Under the pieces are notes generated by a model. That model worked only from the letters and a program-made list of their open reading frames with translations, searched no databases and had not been told where the DNA came from. A DNA stretch of 64,000 nt, taken from assembly GCA_964369665.1 (NCBI GenBank), contig CAYJFS010000007.1, forward strand, positions 1-64,000, written 5' to 3'. Positions within the stretch are counted from its first letter, which is position 1, and each line of letters starts with the position of its first letter. The stretch comes from Bilophila sp964369665. GTDB lineage: Bacteria; Desulfobacterota; Desulfovibrionia; Desulfovibrionales; Desulfovibrionaceae. Positions 1-8,120 of this stretch are shown one piece after another. Both the position numbers and the translations under genes were made by a program.

Positions 1-66
<66 letters not shown>

Positions 67-297
67 TATTGTAGAAAAAAAAAGTATATAAAGAAAGCGT
101 ATATATTATGATTATAGATAGTATAGTTATGTAGCATATACATATTTTATTAAGTATTAAAAGTTTTGATTTATTAATCATGTTAGTTATTTTTTATATC
201 TATAGATATTGTAAAAAAAGATAATACATAAGAATTGTAATTTGTTCTAGAAATAGTGGTAATATATAATTGTAATTATTGAATTTTTTAATTTACA
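67..297. other. AT-rich non-coding stretch
   Basis: This segment lies downstream of the minus-strand glycosyltransferase, between its stop codon and the poly-C tract. I see no open reading frame, RNA gene or convincing terminator in it. The composition is simple A/T-rich sequence. Confidence 0.5.
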
Positions 298-1482
298 CTA
301 TTTTAAAGTCGTATAAAGAGTTTTTTGTTGCAATAAGCAGTTATCATAAAATTGTAAAAGACGTTTTGCAGATTTTTCCCAACTAAAAGACTTGCGTGCA
401 AATAATGCTCCTTCTTGACCAATGGATATGGAAAGGTCAGGATTTTCTATAAGTATACATATATATTTTGCTATCTCTTCTGCTGTTCCAGTTGTAAGTA
501 AAAAACAATTTTTCCCATGTTTCATTTCTAAGCCAATATTAGTTTTAGGCAAAATAACAGGTCTTCCACTAGCAAGAAAAAGAGGTATTTTTGAAGGGAA
601 ACGATAATCATCATAATTACCAGGATGTCCTGGCTGGACAAGGATATCTGAAAAACTAACGTAAATAGGTAGTTTATACGCTGGAGGATGTCCTACATCA
701 ATAATATGTTCTAATACATGTGGTGGTGCAACATCTTCAAGTGGTACTGAGTTTAGGCCACATTTAATAAGTTTTATAGGATAGCCTTTTTTATTTACGA
801 TATCTAAAGCTGTAAAAAGTGTACAAATGCTATCTTTATTATAAATGTGTATATTACCAGGGTATACAATAATTTTTGTTTGTGGCTTTATTCCAAGCTC
901 TGCATAAAGTGTTTCTGGAGCTTTTGGCGGAAGGTGGAAAAATGCTTCTTCACAAGCAGGCCAAAAGGTCATTCTTGGAACATTGTCAGGGGCATGTTCT
1001 TCAAGCTTTTTGATAAGGCAAGTGATACCTGTAGCTTCGCTAAGGAAGTTTTGGAAATACAAGGGGCTACAAAAAGGTGTTTTAATGAATTCTATAGGAT
1101 TTTCAGATGCCTTTTGTATAATTGTTTGAAAAGGCATATTGAAGTTTTGTTCAAGAATAGCTATTTCATTATCTTCTAAGTGCACAAAGTAAGGGACATG
1201 ATTTGTATTAGTTATAAATTTTGTTACTTGTCTACTTGCTTCTCTAGGTGTCCATGCATGAACAATACAGTCTTTAAAATAACCCAGCTTTTCTTGTTCA
1301 ATAGCTTCTGGGTATGTAAAAAGATTATAGTTTATAGTACCAAAGTATTCTTCAGAGTTTTTAGGTGGAGCAATGTATACACTACAAGTGATACCCATCG
1401 TTGTAAGTGCCTGAGCAAGAAAATGTATATGAACTCCAGAACATCCAATATAATTAGCATAATTAATAAAGACAATATGCAT
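298..1482 (-). CDS. Glycosyltransferase family 4-like protein
   Basis: This 394-residue cytoplasmic protein has the two-domain layout of GT-B glycosyltransferases. The N-terminus (MHIVFINYANYIGCSGVHIH) is a first Rossmann strand followed by a glycine-containing loop. The C-terminal half has a nucleotide-sugar-binding region with a PSKIPLFLASGRPVILP segment and a later GKNCFLL segment, as in family 4 enzymes. It probably transfers a sugar from a nucleotide donor during envelope glycan synthesis; donor and acceptor cannot be told from sequence. It is transcribed alone, divergently from rsmA, with 284 AT-rich bases between them. No signal peptide or membrane segment is evident. Confidence 0.72.
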   Translation of the reverse strand: MHIVFINYANYIGCSGVHIHFLAQALTTMGITCSVYIAPPKNSEEYFGTINYNLFTYPEAIEQEKLGYFKDCIVHAWTPREASRQVTKFITNTNHVPYFVHLEDNEIAILEQNFNMPFQTIIQKASENPIEFIKTPFCSPLYFQNFLSEATGITCLIKKLEEHAPDNVPRMTFWPACEEAFFHLPPKAPETLYAELGIKPQTKIIVYPGNIHIYNKDSICTLFTALDIVNKKGYPIKLIKCGLNSVPLEDVAPPHVLEHIIDVGHPPAYKLPIYVSFSDILVQPGHPGNYDDYRFPSKIPLFLASGRPVILPKTNIGLEMKHGKNCFLLTTGTAEEIAKYICILIENPDLSISIGQEGALFARKSFSWEKSAKRLLQFYDNCLLQQKTLYTTLK

Positions 1483-1766
1483 GGATATTCCTTTTTTGTA
1501 TGGTAGGATAATAGTATTATACTATATGGTATGATGTTCACTTGTATAAAACAAGAAAGATGTAATAATTATGATAATATTTTAGCTATATATTAGGATA
1601 GGTTTGTTTTTGTGGTAGTCATTTTTAAGATAAATATAGTCCATGAGTTTAAGAAATTTTTCATGTCATGAAGTTTTTATATAAAAATATATGTTAAATA
1701 GGTAAACATGAGCTCTTAGCTTTTTTATATGAATTGTTTTTTGTAAATTTATCATAAGGAATAACT

Positions 1767-2573
1767 ATGATACATGTTCAAGCTAAAAAGCAACTTGGAC
1801 AACATTTTCTGCAAGATCAAGAGATAGCCTCTGAAATTGTTTCATTGTTAGATATACAAAAAAATGAAAGTATTTTTGAAATTGGTCCTGGCCAAGGTGC
1901 ACTTACAAAATATATCTATACGTATAATCCAAAACTTGTTTATCTTATAGAAAAAGATCATTATTGGGCTAGTTATCATATGGAGCTAGTTAAAAGTTCT
2001 TCACTAAAAAATGTTAAAGTGATTCACAAGGATGCATTACGTTTTTCTTGGAGTACTCTCCAAGGGGCTTGGAAAATTATTAGTAATCTTCCTTATAATG
2101 TGGGTTCACCTCTTATATGGGATATAGTAAGCCAAGTATGTTGTTTGAAACAAGCTGTCTTTATGGTACAAAAAGAGGTTGGAGAACGTTTATGTGCTGT
2201 TCCAGGAACAAAAGAGTATGGTGCTTTGTCTGTTTGGGTACAAAGCTTTGTAGATGTAAAGAGGATGTTTGTTGTGAAGCCAAATGCTTTTAAACCTAAG
2301 CCTAAAGTGGATTCAGTCGTTGTTTTAGTACAACCTAAAGAATATTCTAAAAGGCCAAGATTTCCTGAGAGTCTAGCATGGATTATAAAGAATTCTTTTC
2401 AGCAACGTAGGAAACAGCTACAGTTAATTTTACGTAATGCAGGGCTTGATCATGTACATGAGGTTTTAGAATGTGTGGGTATTGAACCAGCATCAAGGCC
2501 TGAGAGTCTTTCCAATGTGTTTTTTCAAAAATTATCTTGTGAGTTTTATTTACAAATTATTGACTTTCTATAA
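1767..2573 (+). CDS. rsmA: 16S rRNA dimethyladenosine transferase (RsmA/KsgA)
   Basis: The enzyme dimethylates two adjacent adenosines in the 3' terminal hairpin of 16S rRNA, using S-adenosylmethionine, during 30S maturation. The 268-residue length is normal for the family. The conserved start KKQLGQHFLQD (residues 7-17), SAM-binding motif I FEIGPGQGALT (37-47) and catalytic motif IV NLPYNVGSPL (near 110) are all present. The C-terminal helical domain contains the typical NSFQQRRKQL segment. The ATG at 1767 is preceded by AAGGAAT, a reasonable ribosome-binding site. It is followed, after a gap containing a good promoter, by the HU gene. Confidence 0.96.
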   Translation: MIHVQAKKQLGQHFLQDQEIASEIVSLLDIQKNESIFEIGPGQGALTKYIYTYNPKLVYLIEKDHYWASYHMELVKSSSLKNVKVIHKDALRFSWSTLQGAWKIISNLPYNVGSPLIWDIVSQVCCLKQAVFMVQKEVGERLCAVPGTKEYGALSVWVQSFVDVKRMFVVKPNAFKPKPKVDSVVVLVQPKEYSKRPRFPESLAWIIKNSFQQRRKQLQLILRNAGLDHVHEVLECVGIEPASRPESLSNVFFQKLSCEFYLQIIDFL

Positions 2574-2673
2574 AAAAAATGGTTGAGCTATATTTGTTAC
2601 TAGTTTTTTTACTTAGATTGTGAAAAAATTATAAAATATACTTTTTTGGTAGAGTGTGTCTCTGCTTTTTTAG

Positions 2674-2702
2674 TTGAAAAAATATAGTTGATTGGCTATA
2701 TA
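2674..2702 (+). promoter_or_regulatory. Predicted sigma-70 promoter for the HU gene
   Basis: A TTGAAA -35 element (2674-2679) is separated by 17 bases from a TATATA -10 element (2697-2702). The HU start codon is 40 bases further on. The spacing and match are good, but AT-rich background makes chance matches common. Confidence 0.5.
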
Positions 2703-2741
2703 TAAAAACAACTAGATTAATATGGAATAAGGAGAAGGATT

Positions 2742-3017
2742 ATGACTAAAGCAGATCTTGTTGCAAAAATTGCATCTAAATCCAGCTTAACAAAGGCTGC
2801 AGCAGAACGAATGCTTAATGCCACCCTTGCGTCTATTCAGACAGTATTGGCTAAAGAAAACAAGTTAACTTTAACTGGGTTTGGTACATTTGCAGTAGAG
2901 GCTCGTAAAGCTCGTAAGGGACGTAATCCACGTACTGGTGAAGTTATTACTATACCAGCATCTAAAGTGGTAAAATTTCGTCCAGGAAAGACACTAAAAG
3001 ACTCTGTAAAAAAATAA
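2742..3017 (+). CDS. hup: HU-family DNA-binding protein
   Basis: This 91-residue histone-like protein forms dimers that bend and compact DNA. It begins MTKADLVAKIASKSSLTKA. The diagnostic RNPRTGE beta-arm (near residues 61-67) is followed by IPASKVVKFRPGKTLKD, the standard HU/IHF C-terminus. The start is supported by AAGGAGAAGG just upstream. The stop codon is only 13 bases before the next small gene, so the two are likely co-transcribed from the promoter at 2674-2702. Confidence 0.95.
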   Translation: MTKADLVAKIASKSSLTKAAAERMLNATLASIQTVLAKENKLTLTGFGTFAVEARKARKGRNPRTGEVITIPASKVVKFRPGKTLKDSVKK

Positions 3018-3030
3018 AAAGGGGTCTACA

Positions 3031-3195
3031 ATGTTGCCAGGTGAAACAATACAAAGTCCACTCCCACAGGATATTCCTTGGTGGATGCCTGATTTTATAG
3101 TGTTTTTTGGTATTCTTTACCTTGTACTTCTTGTTATTGGTAGTGGTTTGGGCTATGTAATTATTCGCTCTTTAAAAGAAACAAGTTCAGAATAA
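3031..3195 (+). CDS. Small single-pass membrane protein, unknown function
   Basis: A 54-codon reading frame starts at ATG 3031 and ends at TAA 3193-3195. An AAAGGGG ribosome-binding site lies six to seven bases before the start. The protein has a polar N-terminus rich in P, Q and W (QSPLPQDIPWW), one hydrophobic helix (about residues 22-45, FIVFFGILYLVLLVIGSG) and a short charged tail (RSLKETSSE). It follows the HU gene by 13 bases and is therefore probably in the same transcript. I do not recognise the family. Support comes from the ribosome-binding site, the clean membrane-protein composition and the tight linkage. Confidence 0.65.
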   Translation: MLPGETIQSPLPQDIPWWMPDFIVFFGILYLVLLVIGSGLGYVIIRSLKETSSE

Positions 3196-3297
3196 ACTAA
3201 GCACTAATAGATAATTATGTAGTATTTATTCTTCATTGCAAAGTATGTTTAGCCTTTTCTGTCAAAGACATTGAGTTTAGGCAACATTCTGGAAATA

Positions 3298-3304
3298 GGG
3301 GGGG
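3298..3304 (+). promoter_or_regulatory. G7 ribosome-binding site of rpsU
   Basis: A run of seven G (3298-3304) nine bases before the TTG at 3314 is the only purine-rich site that can set the rpsU start. An out-of-frame ATG at 3307 opens an 11-codon frame that overlaps the rpsU start, but it sits too close to the G run to be served well by it. Confidence 0.5.
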
Positions 3305-3313
3305 TGATGCCTT

Positions 3314-3514
3314 TTGCCTGGTGTTTATCTTACAGAAGATGATTATAACTTCGATATTGCATTACGGCGTTTTAAAAAACAAGTTGAGAAAGCTGGAATT
3401 CTTTCAGAAATGAAGAAACGTCAGCATTTTGAAAAACCTAGTGTAATGCGTAAAAAGAAAAAAGCTGCTGCAAGAAAACGTTTATTGAAAAAAATGCGTA
3501 AAATGAATACATAG
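3314..3514 (+). CDS. rpsU: 30S ribosomal protein S21
   Basis: S21 is a small basic protein of the 30S subunit involved in mRNA engagement near the anti-Shine-Dalgarno region. The 66-residue product starts PGVYLTEDDYNFDIALRRF after the initiator and ends in the very basic stretch KKKKAAARKRLLKKMRK, as expected for Desulfovibrionaceae S21. The initiator is TTG; no in-frame ATG or GTG gives the conserved N-terminus. It heads the rpsU-yqeY-dnaG-rpoD cluster, a local version of the macromolecular-synthesis operon. A strong intrinsic terminator follows at 3646-3680. Confidence 0.95.
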   Translation: MPGVYLTEDDYNFDIALRRFKKQVEKAGILSEMKKRQHFEKPSVMRKKKKAAARKRLLKKMRKMNT

Positions 3515-3645
3515 TTTGTTTTGTAGCATATTTTTTATTAATGAAAAGAATATCTTTTCTTATAATAGTATTAATAAGTTATAAACGACTATCTAAAAAT
3601 TATTGCTTTGAGCAATGGACTTTGGAATATTATGAGTTAATTTAC

Positions 3646-3680
3646 ACGGGAGGTTAAAATTTTAACTTCCCGTATTTTTT
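3646..3680 (+). terminator. Strong intrinsic terminator between rpsU and yqeY
   Basis: Two 12-base arms (3646-3657 and 3662-3673) pair with one G-T wobble around a four-base AATT loop, and the hairpin is followed by a T-rich tail at 3675-3680. The tail ends at the base before the AGGA ribosome-binding site of yqeY. It should end most rpsU transcripts while letting some continue, as the terminator between rpsU and dnaG does in enteric bacteria. Confidence 0.8.
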
Positions 3681-3690
3681 AGGAATGTAT

Positions 3691-4134
3691 ATGTCTCTTA
3701 TAGCACGTATAGAACAAGATTATGTTGCTGCTTATAAAGCTAAAAATCAAATACTGTTAGATGTATTACGTCTGCTAAAAACAGCAGCAAAGAATGCACA
3801 AGTGGAATATATGAGGCCTTTAACAGATCAGGAACTATTAAGTATTATCCAAAAGCAGGCAAAGCAACGTCAAGATTCTATAAGACAGTTTAGTGCAGCA
3901 TCTCGTTTTGACCTTGTAGAAAAAGAATCAGCAGAACTCGATATTCTTAAAAATTACCTTCCTGAGCAATTAACATATGAGGAAACTCAGAAACTTGTAT
4001 TAAAAATTATAAAGGAACTTAATGCTACAAGTATGACTGATATGGGTAGAGTTATCAATACTGTAATGGCAGAACACAAAGGATGTGTTGACGGTAAAGT
4101 TGTTAGTGATCTTATTAAGAGTTATCTTCAATAA
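3691..4134 (+). CDS. GatB/YqeY domain protein
   Basis: This is a stand-alone version of the C-terminal tRNA-binding-like domain of the GatB amidotransferase subunit. The exact role of free YqeY proteins is not settled. The protein shows the typical pattern: MSLIARIEQDYVAAYKAKN, LDVLRLLKTAAKNAQVE, then a helical tail ending TVMAEHKGCVDGKVVSDLIK. I place the start at ATG 3691 (147 residues) rather than 3685, because AGGA at 3681-3684 abuts the earlier ATG but has a six-base spacing to 3691. It sits between rpsU and dnaG, as in many bacteria. Confidence 0.9.
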   Translation: MSLIARIEQDYVAAYKAKNQILLDVLRLLKTAAKNAQVEYMRPLTDQELLSIIQKQAKQRQDSIRQFSAASRFDLVEKESAELDILKNYLPEQLTYEETQKLVLKIIKELNATSMTDMGRVINTVMAEHKGCVDGKVVSDLIKSYLQ

Positions 4135-4493
4135 GTAAATTTTAAAATATATTCGTTTTAGTTACCTACTATATAAATAATACATATATTATAGTATATG
4201 GTTTAGTGTATATTGTTGACTATTTTTTGATAGAAACTTTATAAGAATTTTTTTAATTTTTAAAGTAAATATGATTTAGTTTGATTTTTTATCATTAACT
4301 ATAGAATAATTATTAATGATGTTTTGTCTTTTTATTATTGGACTCATAGTTATAGATAATACAAAATATATAAAAAAGCATATTTATATATATGGATTTT
4401 TAAGGTAAAAACTTTTTGTTCATATAGCCTATTGAAACCTTTGGATAAGTGGAATATAATAGAAAATATTGATTTTTAAGGGTGTTATGGCTC
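4135..4493. other. AT-rich intergenic region upstream of dnaG
   Basis: The roughly 350 bases between yqeY and dnaG contain no reading frame that looks coding. Apart from the promoter at 4216-4245 I see only A/T-rich sequence. The length suggests a long leader for the dnaG-rpoD transcript. Confidence 0.5.
4216..4245 (+). promoter_or_regulatory. Predicted sigma-70 promoter for dnaG-rpoD
   Basis: TTGACT (4216-4221) and TATAAG (4240-4245) are spaced 18 bases apart. This would give dnaG-rpoD their own promoter, independent of rpsU, with a leader of roughly 240 bases. Confidence 0.45.
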
Positions 4494-6218
4494 ATGAACC
4501 AGCGACAGACACACGCCATTCAAGAAGTAAAGTCATGCTTGAATATTGTTGATATAATAAGCCAGTATGTAAAACTTCGTAGAAATGGTTCACGTTGGGT
4601 TGCACCATGTCCTTTTCATCAGGAAACAAAACCTTCATTTTCTGTAACGGAAGAAGGTTTTTATTATTGTTTTGGTTGCCAAGCTTCAGGGGATATATTT
4701 ACATTCTATAGTCAAATTAATGGACTTAGTTTTCGGGAATCTTTAGAACAGTTAGCTGAAATAGCTGGCGTAAAGCTTGAAAGATTTGAAAATATAGATA
4801 CAAAGATTAAAGCTGAAGTAATAGACAAGCGTCAGTTATTAAAAATATATGCATTTACTTCAACGCATTTTATAAAAAATTTAAGATGTACAACAGCTAA
4901 AGAGTGTCAAGAATATCTTTTACAAAGAGGGATTTCAGAAGGAGTTATAGATATATTTAGCCTTGGATGGAGTAGTAGTAGGTGGGATGTATTACTATCT
5001 TCATTAAGGCGGGCAGGTTTTAATGAAAAAGCTTGTCTTGATGCAGGTGTGATTACACAATCTTCTAGTGGTCGAGTTTATGATAGATTTCGTAATAGGT
5101 TAATGTTCCCTATAAAGAGTTTATCAGGGGATATTATTGCTTTTGGTGGTCGGATTGTTAAAGAAGAAAAAGAAGAAGCAAAATATATTAATAGCAGTGA
5201 GTCACCATTGTATAAAAAAGGACAACATCTTTATGGGTTGCAACAGGCAAGAAAAAGTATAAGCACAGGTAAGTCAGCATTAATAACAGAAGGTTATATG
5301 GATGTCATTACACTTCATCAATATGGATATACAAATGCTGTTGGTATACTTGGAACATCGTTGACTTTAGAACAGGTTAAGCGAATATCATGTTTTACTT
5401 CAAATATAGATATATTATTTGATGGTGATCAGGCTGGTAATAAGGCTGCACTACGTGCCTGCGAGATGTTTTTGGCAAAAGGTTTGAATTGTAAAGTAAT
5501 TGTGCTTCCTAAGGGAGAAGATATTGATAGTTTTATTAGAAGCCAAGGGAAAGAAGCTTTTGATCAACTGTATGCAAAAGCATATACTGGAATACAATTT
5601 TGTATACAATCATTAAGAAGTGTTGCTCCTCGTGATGCTATTGATTGGGTGAAAAATTTTTTGAAGCAAGTAGAGTTTCCAGAGCTTGTAAGTCGTTTTA
5701 TTTCAGTAATTTCTACAGGACTTGGGTTTTCTGAAGGTGAGCTTAGAGAGTATGTTATACAAAATCAGACAAAGCAAAAGAATGTTCATGTAAAGAATAA
5801 GTATACTCCTCAGCCAAAGATAGTAATAGATAAACAGATTATGATATTTTTAGCACGTTATCCAAATGCCTTAAAGCGGTTAGAGGCTATAGGTGCATAT
5901 GCTGTCCTTAAGACTTCTTGGGCTAAGAATTTATGGAAAAAATTGGTTTCATACTCTGTGGACGAGATTATACATTATCTTACACCAGAAGAAAAAAATT
6001 TTTGGATACAATGTAGTTCAGGCGATGTTCCACCTCAAAATAATGAAGATGGAGAGTTTTCAGCTATCTGTAGTATGCTTGAAGCTTTTCAGCTAACAAC
6101 ACAATCAGCATCAGTTTCTGCAGCATTGCATGGAAAGATTGGTGTTGATGATTTTGAGGCAGACTTAGAATATTTACGAGCCCTTCAGGAAACATTGGAG
6201 AGGACATATGGGAAATAA
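4494..6218 (+). CDS. dnaG: DNA primase
   Basis: DnaG makes RNA primers at the replication fork. The CHC2 zinc-binding domain is at the N-terminus, with ligands CPFH (about residues 39-42) and CFGC (59-62). The TOPRIM catalytic core contains ITEGYMDVITLHQ and DILFDGDQAGNKAA, giving the acidic metal-binding residues. The C-terminal helicase-interaction region is divergent. I prefer ATG 4494 (574 residues), which follows AAGGGTG at 4478-4484 with good spacing; an in-frame GTG at 4482 lies inside that site. The gene overlaps rpoD by 11 bases, so translation is probably coupled. Confidence 0.95.
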   Translation: MNQRQTHAIQEVKSCLNIVDIISQYVKLRRNGSRWVAPCPFHQETKPSFSVTEEGFYYCFGCQASGDIFTFYSQINGLSFRESLEQLAEIAGVKLERFENIDTKIKAEVIDKRQLLKIYAFTSTHFIKNLRCTTAKECQEYLLQRGISEGVIDIFSLGWSSSRWDVLLSSLRRAGFNEKACLDAGVITQSSSGRVYDRFRNRLMFPIKSLSGDIIAFGGRIVKEEKEEAKYINSSESPLYKKGQHLYGLQQARKSISTGKSALITEGYMDVITLHQYGYTNAVGILGTSLTLEQVKRISCFTSNIDILFDGDQAGNKAALRACEMFLAKGLNCKVIVLPKGEDIDSFIRSQGKEAFDQLYAKAYTGIQFCIQSLRSVAPRDAIDWVKNFLKQVEFPELVSRFISVISTGLGFSEGELREYVIQNQTKQKNVHVKNKYTPQPKIVIDKQIMIFLARYPNALKRLEAIGAYAVLKTSWAKNLWKKLVSYSVDEIIHYLTPEEKNFWIQCSSGDVPPQNNEDGEFSAICSMLEAFQLTTQSASVSAALHGKIGVDDFEADLEYLRALQETLERTYGK

Positions 6219-7989
6219 TATTAAAGATATTCAGCAGATACAAAATCTTATTACAAAAGGTAAAGCTGCTGGCTTTCTTACTTTTGAAGAGGTTAACAAA
6301 GCTGTTCCATTAGAAATGAATTCACCGGAACAGTTTGAAGAAATTATTGGAATTTTTGATCAACTTGAAATTGTTATTGTTGATTCAGAGAAAGAAGGGA
6401 AAAAATTGGCGGTTGCATCTCCGGATACAGATGGAGAAGGAGCAATCATTTCAGATAATTGTTTTGATTTAGTTGATGCTGAAGAAACAGTAGATTTTTC
6501 TTCTCGGAATACAGATCCTGTTCGGATGTATTTAAGAGAAATGGGAGCTGTTCCTCTACTTGATCGTGATGGTGAGGTTGTCATTGCTAAAAAAGTTGAA
6601 ACAGGTGAGCAAGATGTCCTTTATGCCTTAGTTGAAGTACCTGTTGCTGTTGAAGAACTTATAAGCGTAGGAGAAGATCTTAAGCTTAACAGAATTAAAC
6701 TTAAAGATGTTGTAAAAACGATAGAAGAAGATGATCCTAGTGAAGATGAAATGAATCAGCGCAGTAGGGTTATCATGTTGTTGGAAGAGGTACGTCAGAT
6801 TTTCAAGAAAAAACGTAAAGTATACCAGAAGCTTGATGAATGTTGTACACTAGAACGTCGTGTTACAAACATTCAAAAGGAAATTTTGCAGTTTAAAGAA
6901 GAGATTGTTACACGCTTGCGTGATATTAAACTTGAAAAAACACTTATTGATAGAATCATTGAAACAGTAGAAGATTATGTCAGACAAATGCATAATTGTC
7001 AGCGTGATTTATCTGCATATCTTTTATCTACAGGTAAAACTCAAGATGAAGTTAAAGGATTATTTTTTCAATTAGATTCTCGAACTGTTAGCCCTAGAGA
7101 TGCTGCTCTTTCTTTAAATATGGGTGTTGATGAACTTTTTTCTTATAAAGAGATGATATTAGGTAAAATAGAAATTTTACAACGACTTCAAGAAAAATGC
7201 TGTCATAATGTTATTGATCTTGAAGAAGTTTTATGGCGTATCAAGCGTGGTAACAATGCTGCTATGCGTGCTAAGCAAGAACTTATTCGTTCAAATCTTC
7301 GTTTGGTTGTCAGTATAGCTAAAAAATACACAAATAGAGGTTTACAGTTTCTTGATCTTATTCAAGAAGGGAATATTGGCCTTATGAAAGCTGTAGACAA
7401 GTTTGAGTACCAACGTGGATATAAATTTTCAACATATGCAACATGGTGGATTCGTCAAGCTATTACTAGAGCTATTGCTGATCAAGCACGGACAATTCGT
7501 ATACCTGTTCATATGATTGAGACTATTAATAAACTTATACGTACCTCTCGCTACCTTGTGCAAGAACTGGGTAGAGATCCTACACCAGAAGAAATTGCTG
7601 TTCGTATGGAATATCCTGTAGATAAGGTTAAGAAAGTTCTAAAAATTGCTAAAGAGCCTATTTCTTTAGAGACACCTATTGGTGATGAAGAAGATTCGAA
7701 TTTGGGAGATTTTATTGAAGATAAAAAAGCTGTCGCTCCTGCTGAAGAAGTTGTGAATACAAAACTTTCTGAACAAATTGCTTCTGTCCTTTCTGAGTTA
7801 ACACCACGCGAGGAACAGGTTCTACGTAAAAGATTTGGTATTGGAGAAAAATCTGATCATACCTTAGAAGAAGTTGGTAAGTTGTTTAATGTTACCCGTG
7901 AGAGAATTAGGCAAATTGAAGCAAAAGCTTTACGTAAATTAAGACATCCAATACGAAGCCAAGTATTACGATCGTTTTACGATAGTTAA
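6208..7989 (+). CDS. rpoD: RNA polymerase primary sigma factor (sigma-70)
   Basis: This is the housekeeping sigma factor (593 residues). Region 1.2 (DPVRMYLREMGAVPLLDR), region 2 with the -10-reading helix (FSTYATWWIRQAITRAIADQ) and the promoter-melting aromatics are intact. Region 3 (IRIPVHMIETINKL) and region 4 with the -35-reading helix-turn-helix (TLEEVGKLFNVTRERIRQIE) follow. A non-conserved helical insert lies between regions 1.2 and 2, as in proteobacterial RpoD. The start overlaps the dnaG stop. A clear terminator follows at 8013-8046. Confidence 0.97.
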   Translation: MGNNIKDIQQIQNLITKGKAAGFLTFEEVNKAVPLEMNSPEQFEEIIGIFDQLEIVIVDSEKEGKKLAVASPDTDGEGAIISDNCFDLVDAEETVDFSSRNTDPVRMYLREMGAVPLLDRDGEVVIAKKVETGEQDVLYALVEVPVAVEELISVGEDLKLNRIKLKDVVKTIEEDDPSEDEMNQRSRVIMLLEEVRQIFKKKRKVYQKLDECCTLERRVTNIQKEILQFKEEIVTRLRDIKLEKTLIDRIIETVEDYVRQMHNCQRDLSAYLLSTGKTQDEVKGLFFQLDSRTVSPRDAALSLNMGVDELFSYKEMILGKIEILQRLQEKCCHNVIDLEEVLWRIKRGNNAAMRAKQELIRSNLRLVVSIAKKYTNRGLQFLDLIQEGNIGLMKAVDKFEYQRGYKFSTYATWWIRQAITRAIADQARTIRIPVHMIETINKLIRTSRYLVQELGRDPTPEEIAVRMEYPVDKVKKVLKIAKEPISLETPIGDEEDSNLGDFIEDKKAVAPAEEVVNTKLSEQIASVLSELTPREEQVLRKRFGIGEKSDHTLEEVGKLFNVTRERIRQIEAKALRKLRHPIRSQVLRSFYDS

Positions 7990-8012
7990 AAGAAAAAAAT
8001 TAATTGTTTTTA

Positions 8013-8046
8013 TAGCTTTAATATTTGAATATTAAGGCTATTTTTT
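8013..8046 (+). terminator. Intrinsic terminator of the dnaG-rpoD transcript
   Basis: Arms 8013-8025 and 8028-8040 pair over 13 positions with one wobble, enclosing a tiny loop, and are followed by six T (8041-8046). It lies 24 bases after the rpoD stop and before the convergent purL. Confidence 0.8.
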
Positions 8047-8120
8047 ATGCTCCACCAAGCGAACATTTATTTTTTTCTATGAAATTTTTTAGTAATTCTT
8101 AGTGTTGTTAAATTTAATAA

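Noticed and set aside
1660..1672. Perfect palindrome TTCATGTCATGAA upstream of rsmA
   Set aside because: It is short, has a single copy and no promoter element around it, so it could be chance.
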